64,000 nt of DNA from Atopobium fossor DSM 15642. Its GTDB lineage: Bacteria; Actinomycetota; Coriobacteriia; Coriobacteriales; Atopobiaceae. The notes under the pieces are model-generated. The model did not search any database. It was not told the origin of the DNA and saw nothing but the letters and a program-made list of their open reading frames with translations. The position numbers and the translations under genes were made by a program. This document shows positions 27,212-37,369 of the stretch, in pieces. Each line of letters begins with the position of its first letter. The stretch's first letter is position 1. Location of the stretch: positions 933,912-997,911 of the forward strand of contig NZ_KI519553.1 in the NCBI RefSeq assembly GCF_000483125.1, in the 5' to 3' direction.

Positions 27212-28225
27212 TTAGGCAATTGCTTCATTAATAGCAACTGCACATGCAACCGTAGCACCAACCATGGGGTTATTACCCATACCAATAAGACCCATCATGT
27301 CTACATGTGCTGGTACCGAGCTAGAACCAGCAAATTGAGCATCGGAGTGCATACGGCCCATGGTGTCGGTCATGCCATAAGAAGCAGGACCAGCACCCAT
27401 GTTATCGGGATGCAAGGTACGACCGGTACCACCACCGGAAGCTACCGAGAAATACTTCTTGCCAGCAGCCAAGCGCTCCTTCTTGTAGGTACCAGCTACA
27501 GGATGCTGGAAGCGCGTAGGATTGGTGGAGTTACCCGTAATGGAAATATCAACATTTTCCGCCCACATAATGGCCACGCCCTCACGAACATCGTCAGAAC
27601 CGTAGCAATTTACCGCAGCACGAGGACCATTGGAATATGCGATTTTCTCTACAACCGTGAGCTCACCGGTGTAGTAGTCAAACTGGGTCTTTACGTAGGT
27701 AAAGCCATTAATACGAGCAATGATCTGCGCAGCATCTTTACCAAGACCATTAAGAATAACGCGCAAGGGCTTCTTGCGAGCCTTATTTGCATTATTGGCA
27801 ATACCAATAGCGCCCTCCGCGGCTGCAAAAGACTCATGACCAGCTAAGAAAGCAAAGCACTCGGTATCTTCACCCAACAGCATGGCACCTAGATTTCCGT
27901 GGCCCAAGCCAACCTTACGATCATCTGCTACAGAACCAGGAACACAAAATGCCTGTAGACCAATGCCAATGGCAGAGGCTGCCTCAGAGGCATTGGTTAC
28001 CTCGCCCTTCTCGGCCTTCTTAAGTGCAATTGCACAACCCAGAGTATATGCCCAAGCGGCATTCTCAAAAGCAATGGACTGAACGCCCATTACAATCTCA
28101 CGAGGATTAAAACCCTTATCCAAGCAAAGCTGCTCTGCCTCTTCCAAGGAAGCAATGCCATACTCAGCCAAGGCTTTGTTAATAGTGTCAATACGACGCT
28201 CATAGCCTTCAAACGTAACTGCCAT
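27212..28225 (-). CDS. GGGtGRT family protein, function unknown
   Basis: The 337-residue protein contains the motif GGGTGRTLHPDNMGAGPASYG (shown in part: GGGTGRT, near residue 270), which names an uncharacterised family of anaerobes. Other marked segments are LGHGNLGAMLLGEDTE, AFLAGHESFAAAEGAIG and IGMGNNPMVGATVACAVA. No membrane segment or signal sequence is present. Cysteines are few, so it is unlikely to hold a classical ferredoxin site. It lies 15 bases after a NifU/IscU-like scaffold gene, an association that suggests a role linked to iron-sulfur or selenium/sulfur handling (inference). Its enzymatic activity, if any, is not known to me. Confidence 0.85.
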   Translation of the reverse strand: MAVTFEGYERRIDTINKALAEYGIASLEEAEQLCLDKGFNPREIVMGVQSIAFENAAWAYTLGCAIALKKAEKGEVTNASEAASAIGIGLQAFCVPGSVADDRKVGLGHGNLGAMLLGEDTECFAFLAGHESFAAAEGAIGIANNANKARKKPLRVILNGLGKDAAQIIARINGFTYVKTQFDYYTGELTVVEKIAYSNGPRAAVNCYGSDDVREGVAIMWAENVDISITGNSTNPTRFQHPVAGTYKKERLAAGKKYFSVASGGGTGRTLHPDNMGAGPASYGMTDTMGRMHSDAQFAGSSSVPAHVDMMGLIGMGNNPMVGATVACAVAINEAIA

Positions 28226-28240
28226 ATTCTTGCTCCCTTC

Positions 28241-28933
28241 TTACTCTTCGCGAGGATCGATAACCTTGGCGGGATTGTCCCACTGACCATAACGACCCAT
28301 AGCATCGTCTACAGCCTGCTTGGGATCCACACCCTTCTTGAGGGCATCGGTAAATTTGCCCAGGTTAAGGAACTCAAAACCAATAATCTCGTTCTTCTCG
28401 TTAAGAGCGAGGTGCGTTACGTAACCCTGAGTAAGCTCAAGGTAGCGGGCACCTTTCTCCTTGGTACCATAGGTAGTACCAACCATGGAACGAAGGCCCT
28501 TGCCCAGGTCATCCAAACCGGTACCTACAGGAAGACCACCTTCAGAAAAAGCGGTCTGGGTACGGCCATAAACAATCTGCAAGAACAGCTCGCGCATGGC
28601 AACATTAATTGCATCGCACACCAAATCCGTGTTAAGAGCCTCAAGAATGGTTTTGCCAGGCAAAATTTCTGCTGCCATGGCAGCAGAGTGAGTCATACCA
28701 GAACAACCGATTGTCTCGACCAGTGCCTCCTCAATAACACCGTCTTTGACATTCAAGCTGAGCTTGCAGGCACCCTGCTGAGGCGCGCACCAACCAATGC
28801 CGTGCGTATAACCCGAAATGTCACCAATTTGCTTGGCCTGTACCCACTTACCCTCTTCAGGGATTGGGGCGGGACCGTGGTATGCACCCTTAGCAACGGG
28901 GCACATGTGCTCCACTTCCGCTGAATATTGCAT
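28241..28933 (-). CDS. Iron-sulfur cluster assembly scaffold-like protein (NifU/IscU fold)
   Basis: This 230-residue protein begins MQYSAEVEHMCPVAKG and has an IscU/NifU-like core: GIGWCAPQQGACKL (Cys49), VETIGCSGMTHSAAMAAEIL (Cys77, aligned with the GCGSAIAS motif of IscU) and LVCDAINVAMRE (Cys106). The three cysteines fit a cluster-holding site. A C-terminal extension of about 100 residues is specific to the version that partners with GGGtGRT proteins. The start at 28931-28933 follows GAGAGGAG; a longer frame extends through the promoter and was rejected. It is divergent from mrp, which encodes another cluster-carrier ATPase. Confidence 0.85.
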   Translation of the reverse strand: MQYSAEVEHMCPVAKGAYHGPAPIPEEGKWVQAKQIGDISGYTHGIGWCAPQQGACKLSLNVKDGVIEEALVETIGCSGMTHSAAMAAEILPGKTILEALNTDLVCDAINVAMRELFLQIVYGRTQTAFSEGGLPVGTGLDDLGKGLRSMVGTTYGTKEKGARYLELTQGYVTHLALNEKNEIIGFEFLNLGKFTDALKKGVDPKQAVDDAMGRYGQWDNPAKVIDPREE

Positions 28934-28954
28934 GGAACTCCTCTCGTTCGTTCG

Positions 28955-28966
28955 AGATAACGTTAT
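28955..28966. promoter_or_regulatory. Palindrome GATAACGTTATC upstream of the Fe-S scaffold gene
   Basis: A perfect 12-base palindrome, GATAACGTTATC, lies 21 bases before the scaffold start codon, within the expected 5' untranslated region. A possible -10 (TATGAT) for this transcript lies further upstream. It looks like a dimeric repressor operator, but the protein that might bind it is not in the window. Confidence 0.4.
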
Positions 28967-29227
28967 CGCTATCCCCCTCCTTCGAACTTCTTCTATCATA
29001 ACCAAAAAATGACCGCTTTTATAAAAACAATCCCTCATATCTGACAAATTTATGCATGTAGAGTGCATAGTTGCACAGTGTTTCCTAGTCAATCAAATCA
29101 CTGCTTTTTGGTAGGAAATAGGTCTGTTTACAAGAAACATGGGAGAAGTTGTTTGTTGGGGGTAGAATGCAATCTATAGATAAAGAATGCGCGTGCAAAG
29201 CTGCACTCCTGACGGGAAGGAACCTAT

Positions 29228-30079
29228 ATGGCTGAGTGCTCAGATGATCATCCCATTACTATGACTGGCAGCGATGGCAAGCCATCTGATATGTATGCCG
29301 AGAATGACCTATCCCATGTAAAGCATGTCATTGGTATTGTGTCTGGTAAAGGTGGCGTTGGTAAATCTATGGTTACCGGCATTTTGGCAACCAATCTTAT
29401 GCGTGCAGGTTATCGCGTGGGTATTTTAGATGCAGACATTACTGGTCCTTCCATCCCTAAGATGTTTGGCATGTCTGGTAAACACGCTACAGGCATTGGG
29501 AACCTCCTTTTGCCTAATGTTTCCAAACATGCCATCAAAGTCATGAGCGCCAACTTGGTACTCAAAAATGAATCTGACCCCGTCATTTGGCGAGGCCCTG
29601 TTTTGGCAGGTGCCATCCGTCAGTTCTGGAGTGAAACCAGCTGGGGCAGCATAGACTATCTGTTGGTAGATATGCCCCCTGGAACAGGCGATGTTGCACT
29701 TACCGTATTTAAATCATTACCCATTGAAGGCGTCGTAATTGTAAGTTCACCGCAAGATTTGGCACGCATGATTGTAGGCAAAGCTGTACGTATGGCACAA
29801 ATAATGGACATTCCCGTATTAGGTCTGATAGAAAACATGAGCTACGCTACCTGTCCTGACTGTGGTAAGAAGATTGAAATTTTTGGTAAAAGCCATGTGG
29901 ACGAGACTGCTGCTGAATATGATATTCCTGTTCTAGGTCGCCTCCCTATTGACCCAGCTATTGCTGCAGCAGTAGATGATGGCAGCTTTGAGGATAACCT
30001 CCCCGAAGGACTCTTGCCTCAGGCTGTAGAGCTCCTTACCCAGATGCCTGAACCTGCATCCCCATCTTCAGATTCCTAG
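29228..30079 (+). CDS. Mrp/ApbC-type Fe-S cluster carrier ATPase
   Basis: This 283-residue P-loop protein of the Mrp/NBP35 family binds and passes on [4Fe-4S] clusters. It has the deviant Walker A GKGGVGKSM (residues 40-48), switch I DADITGPSIPKM, Walker B LLVDMPPGTGD and the cluster-binding CPDC (Cys209, Cys212). The first 30 residues are an unconserved acidic leader; there is no N-terminal DUF59 domain. AAGGAACC precedes the ATG. It is divergent from the scaffold/GGGtGRT pair and leads a short plus-strand operon with two flavoproteins. Confidence 0.93.
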   Translation: MAECSDDHPITMTGSDGKPSDMYAENDLSHVKHVIGIVSGKGGVGKSMVTGILATNLMRAGYRVGILDADITGPSIPKMFGMSGKHATGIGNLLLPNVSKHAIKVMSANLVLKNESDPVIWRGPVLAGAIRQFWSETSWGSIDYLLVDMPPGTGDVALTVFKSLPIEGVVIVSSPQDLARMIVGKAVRMAQIMDIPVLGLIENMSYATCPDCGKKIEIFGKSHVDETAAEYDIPVLGRLPIDPAIAAAVDDGSFEDNLPEGLLPQAVELLTQMPEPASPSSDS

Positions 30080-30087
30080 GAGTAAGC

Positions 30088-31326
30088 GTGGCCACTTCCA
30101 AAGCAGCTACTCGTAAAAAAATTCGTGCACAAGCACTACGCACTGCTCGATCGCTTAGTCTCTTACCATCCTATGACGTAGTGGTGCTGGGAGGTGGTGC
30201 AGCCGGTCTTGCTGCAGCAATTACTGCTGCCGAAGCAGGGGCTTCCACTCTCATTATCGAGAAAGACTACGAGTGTGGACGCACTATCCTGGCTACCGGC
30301 AATGGCCGCTGTAACTTTACCAATCTCTACCTCGAAGCAAAACATTTTAACAATCCTTCCTTTGTAGAAGCTACGCTTGGTCATACGCCCTTAGAAGACA
30401 TTCTGAGCTTTTTTCGCGCAAGCGGTCTTATGTGGACCCAAAAGGAAGGCAGACTCTATCCACGCAGTTTATCAGCGGCATCTGTACGCTCTGTTTTGCT
30501 CAAGCGCGCCCAACGAGCTGGTGTTGTTATGGCATGTTGCCGAGAAGCTCAGTCAGTCAACTACGATGCCAAAAACGATACATATCAGGTTGACGTGCGA
30601 GAAAACTTTGCTGAAGATGAACACGTTACATACACAACACTCAGTGCTCGCAAGCTTATTGTGGCAAGTGGCGGTGGCTCCAACGAACTTCTCGATAGCT
30701 TTAAAATGCCCCGGATAGCAACACGTCCTGGCCTTTGTGCTCTTAGCTGTGAGTCCAGTTTGCTTAATAAACTAGATGGCAAGCGCAGTCAAGCAAACCT
30801 ATCTCTCTTTAAAGGCATGTTCCCGCACATGGTTGAGCATGGTGAGGTATTATTTCGTAGCTATGGGCTATCTGGTATTGCCGTATTTAATCTGTCGCGC
30901 ATAGCCGAGCCAGGAGACAAGATTGAAATTGACCTGGTACCCGAATATTCTGAGGGAGAAATTGGCCAACGCCTTTTTGAGCTAGGAATGGACAATGCCA
31001 CCTACGATGGCATATTAGACCCAGAGCTTGCACAGGTTGTTCTTGATATGGCACGTAGCTGTCATGAGCAAAACATTGCGCATTTTATTAAACACCTACC
31101 TCTGGTGGTTACAGGTCTAGCAGATACCGCTCACGCACAGGTCACACGTGGCGGTTTTGATTGTGCATCTTTTTGTGCTACTACTCTTGAAGCGCTCGAA
31201 CAACCTGGCTTATATTGCATTGGCGAGGCCTTGGACATTGATGGAGAATGTGGCGGTTTTAATCTGTCATGGGCATGGAAATCTGGTATGGTTGCTGGCG
31301 CTTGCGCTGCTAGTACTTGCGCATAA
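30088..31326 (+). CDS. HI0933/BaiN-type NAD(P)/FAD-dependent oxidoreductase
   Basis: The 412-residue protein is of the HI0933 flavoprotein family (YhiN, BaiN). The FAD-binding GGGAAGLAAAI lies near residues 35-45 after a 27-residue basic leader; NGRCNFTN, KEGRLYPRSLSAASVRSVL and the closing CGGFNLSWAWKSGMVAG are family landmarks. Members reduce steroid or other double bonds, or have no known substrate. The start is GTG at 30088 with AGGAG six bases upstream; it begins 8 bases after mrp. The physiological substrate cannot be read from the sequence. Confidence 0.88.
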   Translation: MATSKAATRKKIRAQALRTARSLSLLPSYDVVVLGGGAAGLAAAITAAEAGASTLIIEKDYECGRTILATGNGRCNFTNLYLEAKHFNNPSFVEATLGHTPLEDILSFFRASGLMWTQKEGRLYPRSLSAASVRSVLLKRAQRAGVVMACCREAQSVNYDAKNDTYQVDVRENFAEDEHVTYTTLSARKLIVASGGGSNELLDSFKMPRIATRPGLCALSCESSLLNKLDGKRSQANLSLFKGMFPHMVEHGEVLFRSYGLSGIAVFNLSRIAEPGDKIEIDLVPEYSEGEIGQRLFELGMDNATYDGILDPELAQVVLDMARSCHEQNIAHFIKHLPLVVTGLADTAHAQVTRGGFDCASFCATTLEALEQPGLYCIGEALDIDGECGGFNLSWAWKSGMVAGACAASTCA

Positions 31327-31349
31327 CCCTTTTACCTGTGAGGAGCATC

Positions 31350-33020
31350 ATGATTCAAGTTTCTAACCTGCGTGTTGATCCTCGTACGGTAGACGGCACA
31401 GAACAGTCCGAACTACGGGCTGCAACACAGGCGCTTCTTAAACGCCTACATATACACCAAACAGATATCCAAAGTATAGAGTTAGTTCGTCGCTCCATTG
31501 ATGCCCGTAAGCGTAACAACGTTCACCTCCTCTATACCGTGCGCGCTCAATTGGTTGGCAGCACCAATGCCGAACGTGCACTGCTTACCAAACTTACGGC
31601 TCGTCATGACGAGAAAAACGTTAGTCAGATAACCCCTGCGTATCCTCACTATCCTCTACGCAAAAACAACCCGCTTGAACAGCGTGTCGTTGTTGTGGGC
31701 GCAGGATGTGCGGGTTTGTTTTGTGCACTCTCACTCGCAAAAGCAGGCCTGGAGCCGATCCTTATTGAACGCGGAGACAACGCCGCACGTCGCACACAGG
31801 TAGTGGACCATTTTAATCACAGTGCACAGCTTGATCCTGAATCCAATATCCAATTTGGCGTGGGTGGCGCTGGTACCTTTTCTGATGGCAAACTTGCTAC
31901 GGGCACCAAAAGCCCCCTACATCGCCTCATAATGGAAACATTGGTAGACAGTGGTGCTTCTCGAGAAATTCTATGGGATTCACATCCTCATGTAGGAAGT
32001 GACGTGCTCCCCCAAGTGGTAGACACCCTATGTGAACGCATTACTGCACTTGGTGGCGAAGTACGCTGCCGCACCAAACTCGTAGACCTAGTACTCACAG
32101 ACAACAAAATTACAGGAGTTCGTGTACTTACTACAGATCCCTTATCTGGTCTTACCACAGAGCAAAGCATTCCCACGCGTCATGTAGTATTAGCTAGTGG
32201 ACATTCTGCTCGTGATGTATTTGAGATGCTTTATCAAAAACAAGTCTTTCTTGAGCGCAAAACATTTGCCATGGGTGTGCGCATCGAACACCTGCAAGCA
32301 GATATTGACCACGCACAATACGGCACTGCCGCAGGATTGCCTGGTCTTGGAGCTGCTCCCTATAAGCTGGTATCCCATCTCAAAAATGGACGCAGTGCAT
32401 TTTCTTTTTGCATGTGCCCCGGTGGTTATGTTGTTGCTGCAGCAAGCGAACCTGAAGGGGTGGTTACCAACGGCATGAGTTTATCGGCACGCAATGGCAC
32501 CAACGCTAACTCTGGACTACTTGCTAATGTCTTTGCAGAAGATCTTCCAGGTGACAACCCCTTAGAAGGCCTTAAGCTTCAGCGCGCCTGCGAACATACG
32601 GCATTTGAGCTTGGCGGTGGAGACTTTGTTGCACCTGCACAACTGGTAGGAGACTTCCTTGCAAACCAGCACTCAAGTAACCACGGTAAAGTAGTACCCA
32701 CCTATTCTCGTGGCGTAAACTGGGGCAAGGTTGATGCATGCCTTCCCAGCTACATTACAGACACTCTACGTGCCGCCCTTCCTCAAATGGATAAACGACT
32801 CCATGGTTTTGCTGCTGCAGATGCTGTGCTCACAGGCGTAGAATCACGTTCTAGCTCCCCCATTCGCATTACGCGCAATGAACACTGCCAAAGTATTGGT
32901 TGTGAAGGTCTTTTTCCTTGCGGAGAAGGTGCTGGCTATGCTGGTGGCATTATGAGTGCAGCCACTGATGGACTACGTGTTGCTCAGGCACTTATCGACA
33001 GCGTACTAAATTTGACTTAG
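31350..33020 (+). CDS. COG2509-type FAD-dependent dehydrogenase
   Basis: This 556-residue protein resembles the uncharacterised FAD-dependent dehydrogenases of COG2509. An N-terminal domain of about 110 residues precedes the dinucleotide fold [15 protein letters not shown]; later motifs are [34 protein letters not shown] and the C-terminal FAD-contact [24 protein letters not shown]. The start at 31350 follows GTGAGGAGCATC. Its stop codon overlaps the stop of the convergent uvrB by four bases. The two flavoproteins and mrp form one plus-strand unit; a shared role in redox upkeep of clusters is only a guess. Confidence 0.88.
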   Translation: MIQVSNLRVDPRTVDGTEQSELRAATQALLKRLHIHQTDIQSIELVRRSIDARKRNNVHLLYTVRAQLVGSTNAERALLTKLTARHDEKNVSQITPAYPHYPLRKNNPLEQRVVVVGAGCAGLFCALSLAKAGLEPILIERGDNAARRTQVVDHFNHSAQLDPESNIQFGVGGAGTFSDGKLATGTKSPLHRLIMETLVDSGASREILWDSHPHVGSDVLPQVVDTLCERITALGGEVRCRTKLVDLVLTDNKITGVRVLTTDPLSGLTTEQSIPTRHVVLASGHSARDVFEMLYQKQVFLERKTFAMGVRIEHLQADIDHAQYGTAAGLPGLGAAPYKLVSHLKNGRSAFSFCMCPGGYVVAAASEPEGVVTNGMSLSARNGTNANSGLLANVFAEDLPGDNPLEGLKLQRACEHTAFELGGGDFVAPAQLVGDFLANQHSSNHGKVVPTYSRGVNWGKVDACLPSYITDTLRAALPQMDKRLHGFAAADAVLTGVESRSSSPIRITRNEHCQSIGCEGLFPCGEGAGYAGGIMSAATDGLRVAQALIDSVLNLT

Positions 33021-35242
33021 TGCTTTGGGCGTTTGTTGTATCGGCGTCGCGTTGCATGTGCGCTACCCTTTCGAGCTCCAGCCTTCAGACGACGCATAAC
33101 TTCGTCCTCCGAGGTGCCTTCCACCAAAGCCTTAAGCTCTACCAACTGATCTCGAACCGCTGCCGCTCGTTCAAAGTCCATATTACCTGATGCAGTAACC
33201 ATTTCTTCCTCAAGAGACGCAATGAGCTTGTAGACCTCATCATCAGAAAGCTCACTCATTTCATCCGCAACTTGTTCTGCTGTTGTGGTGCTTGGCGTAA
33301 AGAATTCTCCGTCCTTGCGCGAACGCTTGCCTACATTCTTATTAGCGTCCTCAATAAAGCTCGATACATCAGTCAAAGACTTTTTTACAGTTTGTGGTGT
33401 AATACCATGTTCTTTGTTGAACTGCTCTTGCAAGGCTCGACGACGACGCGTCTCGTCAATGGCAATGCGCATAGAATCCGTCATGGTATCTGCATACATA
33501 ATGACCTGGCCTTTTACATTGCGCGCAGCACGACCCATGGTCTGAATTAACGAGCGACGATTGCGTAAAAACCCTTCTTTATCGGCATCCAAAATTGCTA
33601 CCAAAGATACTTCGGGAATATCCAGTCCCTCACGCAGGAGGTTAATGCCCACCAATACATCAATTTTACCGCGGCGTAAATCTCCAATAATTTCTACGCG
33701 ATCGAGTGTATCGGTATCAGAGTGCATGTAATTAACCTTGATGCCCGCATCCAGCAAATGATCCGTCAAATCTTCTGCCATGCGCTTAGTAAGCGTAGTT
33801 ACCAGCACACGCTCTCCTTTAGCAACGCGACTGAGAATCTCTTGCTCCAAGTCATCAATCTGACCGCGAATAGGACGAACATCAATCAGTGGATCGAGAA
33901 GACCAGTTGGCCTAATAATTTGCTCTACTTTTTGTTGTGTGACAGTCTCTTCATAGTCTCCTGGTGTAGCGGAAACATAAATGAACTGCGGAATACGCTG
34001 TTCAAACTCATCAAAACGCAGGGGACGATTATCCAAAGCAGAAGGAAGACGAAAGCCGTGTTCTACCAAAGTAACTTTACGAGAACGGTCTCCTTCGTGC
34101 ATACCACGAATCTGTGGAAGAGTAACATGGCTCTCGTCAATGATACACAACATGTCTTCAGGGAAATAATCAATAAGCGTAAAGGGTGGTTCACCAGGAA
34201 AACGACCATCTAAATGCCTTGAGTAATTCTCGATACCATTACAGTACCCCATATTCTCAAGCATTTCCAAATCATAGGCAGTGCGTTGCTGTAAACGTTG
34301 AGCCTCCAAGAGGCGGTCGTCTGCTTTTAATTCATGCAAACGCTGTTCTAGCTCATCATTAATGCTGGTCAACGCCTGATTCACCTTAGGACGCTCGGTA
34401 ACGTAATGCGATGCAGGCCAAATGGGCACTGCATCAAACTCACGCAAAATCTCACCCGTTACATTGGAAATCTCACCGATAAATTCCACTTCATCGCCAA
34501 AGAATTCCACACGCAAGGGATTCTCGGCATAAGGTGGATACACATCTACGCTATCACCACGCACGCGAAAGGTGCCACGGGACAAATCATAATCGTTACG
34601 GTCGTACTGCACATCAATAAGCTCGCGAATAAAATCATCACGCTCAAGCGGTGTTTGCTTATCTACCGTAGGTGCCAAACCAGCATAGTCTTCAGGGCTA
34701 CCAATACCATAAATGCAGGATACGGAAGCAACCACAATTACATCTCGTCTAGACAAAAGGCTGGATGTTGCTTGATGACGGAGCTTCTCAACCTCCTCAT
34801 TAATGGATGAGTCTTTTTCTATATAGGTATCAGACGCAGGAACGTAAGCTTCGGGCTGATAATAGTCATAGTACGAAACAAAATACACAACAGCATTGTG
34901 GGGAAAGATTTCCTTCATTTCGCTTGCTACCTGAGCAGCAAGCGTTTTATTGGGTTCCATAATAAGCGTAGGACGATTGAGTTTCTCGATAGTCTTAGCC
35001 ATAGTAAAGGTCTTACCTGAGCCAGTAACACCAAGCAGCGTCTGATAGCGCAAACCATCCTCTATACCTTGAGAAAGCTTGGCTATAGCTTGGGGTTGAT
35101 CTCCCGCAGGATCAAACCGAGAAACCACCTCAAGCTTAGAATTAGAATGAGCCACCCCAAAACGACGTAGTTGACCACCAAACTGATGATGCTTTTTAGC
35201 GTGTAGTACCTCTGCACGCAGCCGCTCTTGTGACTCTGCCAT
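33017..35242 (-). CDS. uvrB: Excinuclease ABC subunit B
   Basis: UvrB is the damage-verifying helicase-like subunit of nucleotide excision repair. The protein has 741 residues, longer than the 673 of E. coli, because of an N-terminal leader of about 45 residues and a basic tail. It shows Walker A GVTGSGKT, the beta-hairpin region [25 protein letters not shown]-like [12 protein letters not shown], helicase motif [12 protein letters not shown] and a C-terminal UVR motif ([25 protein letters not shown] region). It lies 15 bases after the lytic transglycosylase gene and ends overlapping the convergent flavoprotein. Confidence 0.96.
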   Translation of the reverse strand: MAESQERLRAEVLHAKKHHQFGGQLRRFGVAHSNSKLEVVSRFDPAGDQPQAIAKLSQGIEDGLRYQTLLGVTGSGKTFTMAKTIEKLNRPTLIMEPNKTLAAQVASEMKEIFPHNAVVYFVSYYDYYQPEAYVPASDTYIEKDSSINEEVEKLRHQATSSLLSRRDVIVVASVSCIYGIGSPEDYAGLAPTVDKQTPLERDDFIRELIDVQYDRNDYDLSRGTFRVRGDSVDVYPPYAENPLRVEFFGDEVEFIGEISNVTGEILREFDAVPIWPASHYVTERPKVNQALTSINDELEQRLHELKADDRLLEAQRLQQRTAYDLEMLENMGYCNGIENYSRHLDGRFPGEPPFTLIDYFPEDMLCIIDESHVTLPQIRGMHEGDRSRKVTLVEHGFRLPSALDNRPLRFDEFEQRIPQFIYVSATPGDYEETVTQQKVEQIIRPTGLLDPLIDVRPIRGQIDDLEQEILSRVAKGERVLVTTLTKRMAEDLTDHLLDAGIKVNYMHSDTDTLDRVEIIGDLRRGKIDVLVGINLLREGLDIPEVSLVAILDADKEGFLRNRRSLIQTMGRAARNVKGQVIMYADTMTDSMRIAIDETRRRRALQEQFNKEHGITPQTVKKSLTDVSSFIEDANKNVGKRSRKDGEFFTPSTTTAEQVADEMSELSDDEVYKLIASLEEEMVTASGNMDFERAAAVRDQLVELKALVEGTSEDEVMRRLKAGARKGSAHATRRRYNKRPKH

Positions 35243-35257
35243 AGTTGCAATCCCCTT

Positions 35258-35860
35258 TTAAGCACCTATGCCTTCCGGCCAGAGGCGCTGATAATCCGCA
35301 TAAGCCAAATGAACACGTTCTAGATACAAAGCAGTCTCAGGATATGAAATAGTTTGACTAAAATCCGACTCTGCATTTGCCTGTGATGACCACTGGTGTA
35401 CTGTTCCTATACCCGCATTGTAAGCTGCAATTACCTTATCTGTACTGCCAAGCTGTTTTTGTAAATATGCCAAATACGCGCAACCGTACTCTATGTTAGT
35501 TGTAGGGTCATGCAGATTATTTGCATCATATTTTGAAGCATTTACCAGACCAAACTCTGCCAATTCACGTGCTGTTGCAGGCATAAGTTGCATAAGGCCT
35601 TGCGCCCCCACTGGACTGGTGGCTGTTTCATTCCAGCCAGACTCACACTTAATAACCGCACAGACTAAATAGGGATCCACGCCATGCCGCGCTGCACAGT
35701 CCGCTACCTGAGCGGGGTACGGCACCGGAGCAATAACCTGTCGCGTAAGTTTTGCAGGTAATGCCTTATATCCTGCCGAAAAAAGTCCTAATACCGCCAT
35801 AATTACCAGCGGCACCACGCGAAACCAGCGCAAGAAGCGCAACCGGCTATGAAACAACAT
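35258..35860 (-). CDS. Membrane-anchored soluble-type lytic transglycosylase (SLT)
   Basis: This 200-residue protein cleaves peptidoglycan glycan strands. An N-terminal membrane segment covers residues about 15-33 after a basic start; the SLT domain (about 55-175) has the catalytic glutamate in CAVIKCESGWN, then SPVGAQGLMQLMPATA and AAYNAGIGTV, all typical of family 1 lytic transglycosylases. Its first 14 bases overlap the end of coaE. It may help wall turnover or the assembly of envelope structures. Confidence 0.92.
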   Translation of the reverse strand: MLFHSRLRFLRWFRVVPLVIMAVLGLFSAGYKALPAKLTRQVIAPVPYPAQVADCAARHGVDPYLVCAVIKCESGWNETATSPVGAQGLMQLMPATARELAEFGLVNASKYDANNLHDPTTNIEYGCAYLAYLQKQLGSTDKVIAAYNAGIGTVHQWSSQANAESDFSQTISYPETALYLERVHLAYADYQRLWPEGIGA

Positions 35861-36530
35861 CTAAGCGCTCCTTCCACCATAACGCTATCGCGCTTGTCAG
35901 CGCATCCTCACTCGACGTATTGACCACTATCGTATCTGCATGGACACGCAACCACTGATCGTCTGCCTGCTTGGATGCACGCGCCCAAAAGTCTTTCTCG
36001 CTCATCCCACGCTCAAGAGCCCGCTTACAGCGCAACTCAACAGGTGTATCTATCAAGAGTACCTCATCCGCTAAGTTTAAAAACTCTTCCATGCGGTCTA
36101 ATAGTGGTACTTCAACCACACAAATACGCGCGGCACATACAGGTGTGCCTGATATTGTCATAGCAACTGGTGGAACACTCATAGCATACGTTTGCGCCTG
36201 CTTTAAACGCTGCATAAGCTCAGCTTTAATAACCGGTAACTCGAGTTTCTCAAGAAGAGCTGTGGACGCAGTACTATCAAACGCGCGGTGCGCCAAGAGC
36301 GCTCTATCAATACGACCGGTTTTGTCGTCCAGTACATCTTCACCAAATGCTCGAGCAATATTGTCCTTAAGTTGCTCGTTGATGTCCAATACATGACGAG
36401 ATAGCTGGTCTAAATCTATAATCTGGGCACCTAAAGATGCAAGTTGCCTCGAGACACTAGATTTTCCCGAGGCAATTCCACCAACTAAAAATACTATGTA
36501 AAGAGGTTTGTACACCTGCTGCTTGCACAC
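35847..36530 (-). CDS. coaE: Dephospho-CoA kinase
   Basis: CoaE phosphorylates dephospho-CoA in the last step of CoA synthesis. The 227-residue protein has the P-loop LVGGIASGKSSVS (about residues 15-27), IIDLDQLSRHVL with the conserved aspartates, VEVPLLDRMEEF and the lid RCKRALERGMSEKDFWAR. An insertion around residues 115-128 (TYAMSVPPVAMTISG) is longer than usual. The start is GTG at 36530; a second GTG five codons later is possible. It lies 9 bases after the C26 peptidase gene. Confidence 0.92.
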   Translation of the reverse strand: MCKQQVYKPLYIVFLVGGIASGKSSVSRQLASLGAQIIDLDQLSRHVLDINEQLKDNIARAFGEDVLDDKTGRIDRALLAHRAFDSTASTALLEKLELPVIKAELMQRLKQAQTYAMSVPPVAMTISGTPVCAARICVVEVPLLDRMEEFLNLADEVLLIDTPVELRCKRALERGMSEKDFWARASKQADDQWLRVHADTIVVNTSSEDALTSAIALWWKERLDVVS

Positions 36531-36539
36531 CTGCTTTTA

Positions 36540-37355
36540 CTACTTCATCGTTGCCTTAACGGCAGAAATATATCCATCCCAGAGTAACTTGTCCGTTGCA
36601 AAAGATTGCCACGTATACTCAGGATGCCATTGTACGCCTAAGCAGAAGCGCTTGGTAGGCACTTCAATAGCTTCAACAATACCATCTGTTGCCTCTGCAA
36701 CGAGTACAGCCTCCTTACCCAGCAGCTCAAGGGCACAATGATGGCACGAATTAACTTGCAAATTAGTAGTGTGTACACAACCATACAGCAAAGAGTCTTT
36801 ATCAACAATCACAGGATGTGCAGCTTGCTTAAGCACTGCTGTATGGCGCCAGTGCACCATATCTTCTGGGGTATCCAGCTCAAGATAATTCATACTCAGC
36901 GTACCACCCAAGGCAACATTGAGAAGCTGAACACCACGGCATACTGCAAACAAGGGCTTATCCTCATCAAGAGCCAACTTCATAAGAGCTAACTCATATG
37001 CATCTCGCTCAGGACAGAGCAAGCTCTTATCGTAATTTGGATCTCCACCCCATAGAACAGGATCTACATCTTGACCACCTTGAAACGCTAAACCATCGCA
37101 CATATCAAAATAACTGCGTATGCTAGCCTCATCCATGGTGATGGGCAATACAATAGGCAAGCCACCCGCAGCTAAAATGGAATCTGCAAAGACCTGATCT
37201 ATGTACTCACGTTGAGAGATATACTCGCCTGTTTCTTGATCAAAACCAGGATCAATATACCGTGAGGGAACACCAATAACAGGGCGCTTGTCTACAGACT
37301 TTGCACCACGAGCACTCTCGCTGTTTGTTGCACGGTCCTTCTTTCCAAAAAGCAT
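36540..37355 (-). CDS. Class C26 glutamine-amidotransferase-like gamma-glutamyl hydrolase
   Basis: The 271-residue protein belongs to peptidase family C26 (PuuD/gamma-glutamyl-GABA hydrolase type). The nucleophile elbow is FAVCRGVQLLN with Cys139, and the partners are His244 and Glu246 in VQWHPE; GGQDVDP near residue 93 is also typical. Substrates are gamma-glutamyl compounds such as gamma-glutamyl-GABA. The gene follows the amino-acid ABC transporter ATPase by 14 bases, so cleavage of imported gamma-glutamyl compounds to release glutamate is a sensible inference. A 24-residue charged leader precedes the conserved domain. Confidence 0.9.
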   Translation of the reverse strand: MLFGKKDRATNSESARGAKSVDKRPVIGVPSRYIDPGFDQETGEYISQREYIDQVFADSILAAGGLPIVLPITMDEASIRSYFDMCDGLAFQGGQDVDPVLWGGDPNYDKSLLCPERDAYELALMKLALDEDKPLFAVCRGVQLLNVALGGTLSMNYLELDTPEDMVHWRHTAVLKQAAHPVIVDKDSLLYGCVHTTNLQVNSCHHCALELLGKEAVLVAEATDGIVEAIEVPTKRFCLGVQWHPEYTWQSFATDKLLWDGYISAVKATMK

Positions 37356-37369
37356 GGATAACCCTTCTC

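Noticed and set aside
27140-27847. A 235-codon plus-strand frame opposite the GGGtGRT gene
   Set aside because: It starts in the terminator and has no conserved motif; it is explained as a shadow frame.
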